64,000 nt of DNA from Salinibacterium sp. SWN167. Its GTDB lineage: Bacteria; Actinomycetota; Actinomycetes; Actinomycetales; Microbacteriaceae. The notes under the pieces are model-generated. The model saw nothing but the letters and a program-made list of their open reading frames with translations. It made no database searches and was not told where the DNA came from. Position numbers and translations under genes: made by a program. Below, one piece after another: positions 61,140-64,000 of the stretch. The stretch spans positions 310,001 through 374,000 of the forward strand of contig NZ_JADYWU010000002.1 in NCBI RefSeq assembly GCF_015864665.1. The letters are read 5' to 3'. Every line of letters starts with the position of its first letter. The first letter of the stretch is position 1.

Positions 61140-62633
61140 GTGAAAAACCATGCCCTCCGCGTCTACCGCAGCGATGAAAATTTGGCTCGCGAAGACCAAC
61201 TCGCGCACAAGATTGCCGAAATCGCGTCGGAACAACTCGAACCCACCGACGCCGTGACCGACATGGTCATCAATCGAGTCATCGACAACGCTGCCGTTGC
61301 CACCGCTTCCCTCAACCGTGCGCCGGTAGTGTCCGCTCGCGCGCAGGCTGAACGCCACCCCACGGAGCCGGGTTCCACTGTGTTCGGTTCCAACCTTCGT
61401 GTCAGCCCGGAGTGGGCAGCCTGGGCTAACGGCGTTGCCGTGCGCGAGCTCGACTACCACGACACCTTCTTGGCCGCCGAGTACTCGCACCCCGGCGACA
61501 ACATCCCGCCGATCTTGGCGGTTGCTCAGCACACGGGTCGCACCGGCGCTGACCTGCTTCGCGGCATCGTCACCGGGTACGAGATTCAGATCGACCTCGT
61601 GAAGGCGATTTGCCTGCACAAGCACAAGATTGACCACGTGGCCCACCTCGGCCCGAGCGCCGCCGCCGGCATCGGAACCCTCCTCGGGCTCGACACCGAA
61701 ACAATCTTCCAGGCCGTTGGCCAAGCTCTCCACACGACCACCGCTACGCGCCAGTCGCGCAAGGGCGAGATCTCCACGTGGAAGGCACACGCTCCCGCTT
61801 TCGCCGGCAAGATGGCCGTCGAAGCCGTCGACCGTGCCATGCGCGGCCAGACCAGCCCCACCCCGATTTATGAAGGCGAAGATGGCGTAATTGCGTGGAT
61901 GCTCGACGGTCCAGACGCACACTACGAGGTTCCGCTGCCTGAGCTGGGGGAGGCCCGCACCGCGATCCTCGACTCCTACACAAAGGAGCACTCGGCTGAG
62001 TACCAGGCACAGGCGTGGATCGACCTCGCCCGCAAGTTGGGGCGCGAGCATCCTGAACTGGTCGAAGAGAACATCAACCGCATCGTGCTGCACACGAGCC
62101 ACCACACGCACTATGTGATCGGCTCGGGCGCGAACGACCCGCAAAAGTACGACCCCAACGCGAGCCGCGAAACGCTCGACCACTCCATCCCGTATATCTT
62201 CACGGTCGCGCTGCAGGACCAGGCGTGGCACCACGTCAACAGCTACGCCCCCGAGCGTGCCAACCGCGCAGACACGGTCGCATTGTGGAAGCGTGTGACC
62301 ACCGAAGAGGACGCCGAGTGGACGCGTCGCTACCACTCGATCGACCCCGCCGAGAAGGCATTCGGCGGTCGCGTCGAGATCGAAATGACTGACGGAAGCC
62401 GCATCGTTGAAGAGATCGCCGTCGCTGACGCGCATCCGCTCGGTGCTCGACCCTTCGCCCGTGAGCAGTACATCAACAAGTTCCGCACCCTCGCGGATGG
62501 TGTGCTCGCGAGCGACGAAATCGAACGCTTCTTGGACGTCGCCCAGCGCCTGCCGCAACTCGCGGCATCCGAACTTGGTGAGTTGACCGTCCGCGGCAAC
62601 TTCCCCGCTATCACTGCCAAAGGAATCTTCTAA
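61140..62633 (+). CDS. prpD: 2-methylcitrate dehydratase (MmgE/PrpD family)
   Basis: 497 residues from GTG 61140 (AAAGG seven bases upstream; TTG 61125 is an alternative). It dehydrates 2-methylcitrate to methylaconitate in propionate breakdown. PrpD features: [20 protein letters not shown] (active-site region), [40 protein letters not shown] and [16 protein letters not shown]. It lacks an Fe-S cluster, as in the family. Its TAA overlaps the prpB ATG by one base, so the genes are translationally coupled. Confidence 0.95.
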   Translation: MKNHALRVYRSDENLAREDQLAHKIAEIASEQLEPTDAVTDMVINRVIDNAAVATASLNRAPVVSARAQAERHPTEPGSTVFGSNLRVSPEWAAWANGVAVRELDYHDTFLAAEYSHPGDNIPPILAVAQHTGRTGADLLRGIVTGYEIQIDLVKAICLHKHKIDHVAHLGPSAAAGIGTLLGLDTETIFQAVGQALHTTTATRQSRKGEISTWKAHAPAFAGKMAVEAVDRAMRGQTSPTPIYEGEDGVIAWMLDGPDAHYEVPLPELGEARTAILDSYTKEHSAEYQAQAWIDLARKLGREHPELVEENINRIVLHTSHHTHYVIGSGANDPQKYDPNASRETLDHSIPYIFTVALQDQAWHHVNSYAPERANRADTVALWKRVTTEEDAEWTRRYHSIDPAEKAFGGRVEIEMTDGSRIVEEIAVADAHPLGARPFAREQYINKFRTLADGVLASDEIERFLDVAQRLPQLAASELGELTVRGNFPAITAKGIF

Positions 62634-63538
62634 TGTTGTACGCCCAAACCGATCCAGCAACCAAGCGTGCCCAGTTTCGCGAGCGCCTCGCAAGCGGCGA
62701 GCTGCTGCGGGTACCCGGCGCGTTCAACCCGCTGAGCGCTCGCCTTATCCAAGACAAGGGCTTCGACGGCGTCTACATTTCGGGCGCCGTCATCAGCGCC
62801 GACTTGGCCCTGCCCGACATTGGGCTGACGACTCTCACCGAGGTGGCCGGCCGTTCGCAACAGATCGCGCGGATGACCGACCTGCCGTCGCTCGTTGACG
62901 CCGACACCGGCTTCGGCGAGCCCATGAACGTCGCGCGCACCGTGCAGACTCTCGAAGATGCGGGCGTCTCCGGGCTCCACATCGAAGATCAGGTAAACCC
63001 GAAGCGCTGTGGACACCTCGATGGCAAAGCGGTTGTCGATACTGACACCGCCCTCAAGCGCATCCGCGCCGCAGTCTCGGCCCGTCGTGACCCGAACCTG
63101 CTCATCATGGCCCGCACCGACATCCGCGCCGTCGATGGTTTAGACGTTGCGATGGACCGCGCCAAGCAGCTCGTGGATGCCGGGGCTGACGCTATTTTCC
63201 CCGAGGCCATGAAGGACCTCAGCGAGTTTGAGGCGATGCGTAACGCCGTGGACGTTCCGATCCTCGCAAACATGACAGAGTTTGGTAAGAGCGAACTTTT
63301 CACGACAACCCAATTGGGCAATATTGGCGTAAACATTGTTATTTACCCCGTAACCCTGTTGCGTAGTGCCATGGGTGCTGCGGAGCGCACTCTCGATGCA
63401 ATCAACGCCGACGGCACTCAGCAGTCTGTTGTCGGCGAAATGCAGACGAGGGCTCGCCTGTATGAACTGCTCGATTACGAAAGCTACAACTCTTTCGATT
63501 CATCAGTGTTCAACTTCACCCTCGACAACCACTTCTGA
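62633..63538 (+). CDS. prpB: 2-methylisocitrate lyase
   Basis: 301 residues, the PrpB length. It splits 2-methylisocitrate into pyruvate and succinate. The barrel signatures are GVYISGAVISADLALPDIGL, VDADTGFGEP (metal-binding aspartates 89 and 91) and the family active-site loop HIEDQVNPKRCGH with catalytic Cys126. The KRCGH form, in place of the KKCGH of isocitrate lyase, is usual for PrpB. Its place between prpD and a citrate-synthase homologue confirms the role. Confidence 0.96.
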   Translation: MLYAQTDPATKRAQFRERLASGELLRVPGAFNPLSARLIQDKGFDGVYISGAVISADLALPDIGLTTLTEVAGRSQQIARMTDLPSLVDADTGFGEPMNVARTVQTLEDAGVSGLHIEDQVNPKRCGHLDGKAVVDTDTALKRIRAAVSARRDPNLLIMARTDIRAVDGLDVAMDRAKQLVDAGADAIFPEAMKDLSEFEAMRNAVDVPILANMTEFGKSELFTTTQLGNIGVNIVIYPVTLLRSAMGAAERTLDAINADGTQQSVVGEMQTRARLYELLDYESYNSFDSSVFNFTLDNHF

Positions 63539-63595
63539 CAAACGCGCACATCAACGCACACAATTTCGACTCGACAGACACCTCCGAGGAGCACC

Positions 63596-64000
63596 ATGAC
63601 TGAAACACCCACAGCCCCCGCAAGCGAGATCCGCAAAGGGCTAGCCGGCGTTATTGCCGATACAACCGCCATTTCGAAGGTTAACCCTGAGACTAACTCC
63701 TTGCTCTATCGCGGCTATCCCGTGCAGGAACTGGCCGAGAAGTGCACCTTTGAAGAGGTGGCTTATCTGCTGTGGCACGGTGAACTGCCCACCGGCGAGC
63801 AGCTCGAAGAGTTCCAGCGCGTCGAGCGGGCGCAGCGTCACCTCGACGCTCACACCAAGCGTGTGATTGACGAGCTGCCGCTCAGCGCGCATCCGATGGA
63901 TGTCGTACGCACCGCCGTCAGCGTGATCGGCGCGATGGATGACACCCTCACCGACCCCGCCAGCATGATCGACGCAGATCTCAACTTTGAGCGCTCGCTG
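63596..64000 (+). CDS. prpC: 2-methylcitrate synthase, 5' part
   Basis: ATG 63596 is preceded by CCGAGGAG. The frame stays open to the end of the window, giving 135 residues. They match the N-terminus of bacterial citrate-synthase-type enzymes: IRKGLAGVIADTTAISKVNP, SLLYRGYPVQELAEKCTFEE, AYLLWHGELP. The order prpD-prpB-prpC supports the 2-methylcitrate synthase assignment, which condenses propionyl-CoA with oxaloacetate. Active-site histidines lie beyond the window. Confidence 0.93.
   Translation, partial: MTETPTAPASEIRKGLAGVIADTTAISKVNPETNSLLYRGYPVQELAEKCTFEEVAYLLWHGELPTGEQLEEFQRVERAQRHLDAHTKRVIDELPLSAHPMDVVRTAVSVIGAMDDTLTDPASMIDADLNFERSL

Noticed and set aside
1-64000. Mobile element, prophage or horizontally acquired island
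   Set aside because: No transposase, integrase, phage gene, flanking direct repeats or tRNA was found, and composition appears even throughout.

Overview
The window looks like one contiguous stretch of chromosome from a GC-rich actinobacterium, most likely of the family Microbacteriaceae (a Salinibacterium- or Leifsonia-like organism). This is inferred from gene content, codon use, GTG/TTG starts, lipobox proteins and the very frequent word GGATGC/GCATCC. It is dense metabolic and transport DNA. I see no rRNA, tRNA, CRISPR array, insertion sequence or prophage. Both ends cut a gene: a crotonase at the left and 2-methylcitrate synthase at the right.

Layout. 1-2.2 kb: crotonase tail and an aldehyde dehydrogenase. 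2.3-8.8 kb: glycerol block, with a divergent SorC-type regulator, glpD, glpK and a membrane-fused alpha/beta hydrolase. 8.9-15.7 kb: LacI-controlled glycoside uptake operon (binding protein, two permeases, GH3 glycosidase) with a perfect LacI-type operator. 15.8-18.8 kb: luciferase-like oxidoreductase, DUF4349 lipoprotein, alpha/beta hydrolase. 18.9-23.0 kb: APC permease and zinc alcohol dehydrogenase divergent from a PucR regulator. 23.1-29.0 kb: FAD monooxygenase, M50 peptidase, DUF4956-VTC pair, aldo/keto reductase and an MFS transporter with a 15-bp tandem repeat across its stop codon. 29.1-33.4 kb: class I ribonucleotide reductase and an acetyltransferase. 34.2-36.9 kb: polar amino-acid ABC transporter. 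36.9-39.8 kb: thiolase, short-chain dehydrogenase and CitE-like lyase. 39.8-43.8 kb: HrpA helicase. 43.8-45.5 kb: membrane protein, winged-helix regulator and ABM-domain protein. 45.9-52.8 kb: peptide ABC transporter interrupted by an antiparallel PH-like gene. 52.9-56.8 kb: processive GT2 synthase with a GH18/CBM5-12 protein. 57-60.2 kb: flavin monooxygenase, bile-acid-symporter-family carrier and epimerase in overlapping frames. 60.3-64 kb: GntR regulator with prpD, prpB and the start of prpC (2-methylcitrate cycle).

The most unusual point is the ribonucleotide reductase locus. The large subunit has no cysteine after its active site, so it lacks the C-terminal shuttle cysteines. A separate 26-residue reading frame, starting two bases after its stop codon, ends in a Cys-x-x-Cys motif of exactly the expected kind. 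The small subunit has phenylalanine at the radical-tyrosine position with ligand spacing like Chlamydia class Ic (Mn/Fe) enzymes. The promoter carries two NrdR-box-like dyads 32 bp apart and a consensus DnaA box. All functional statements come from reading motifs and context. No database search was run.
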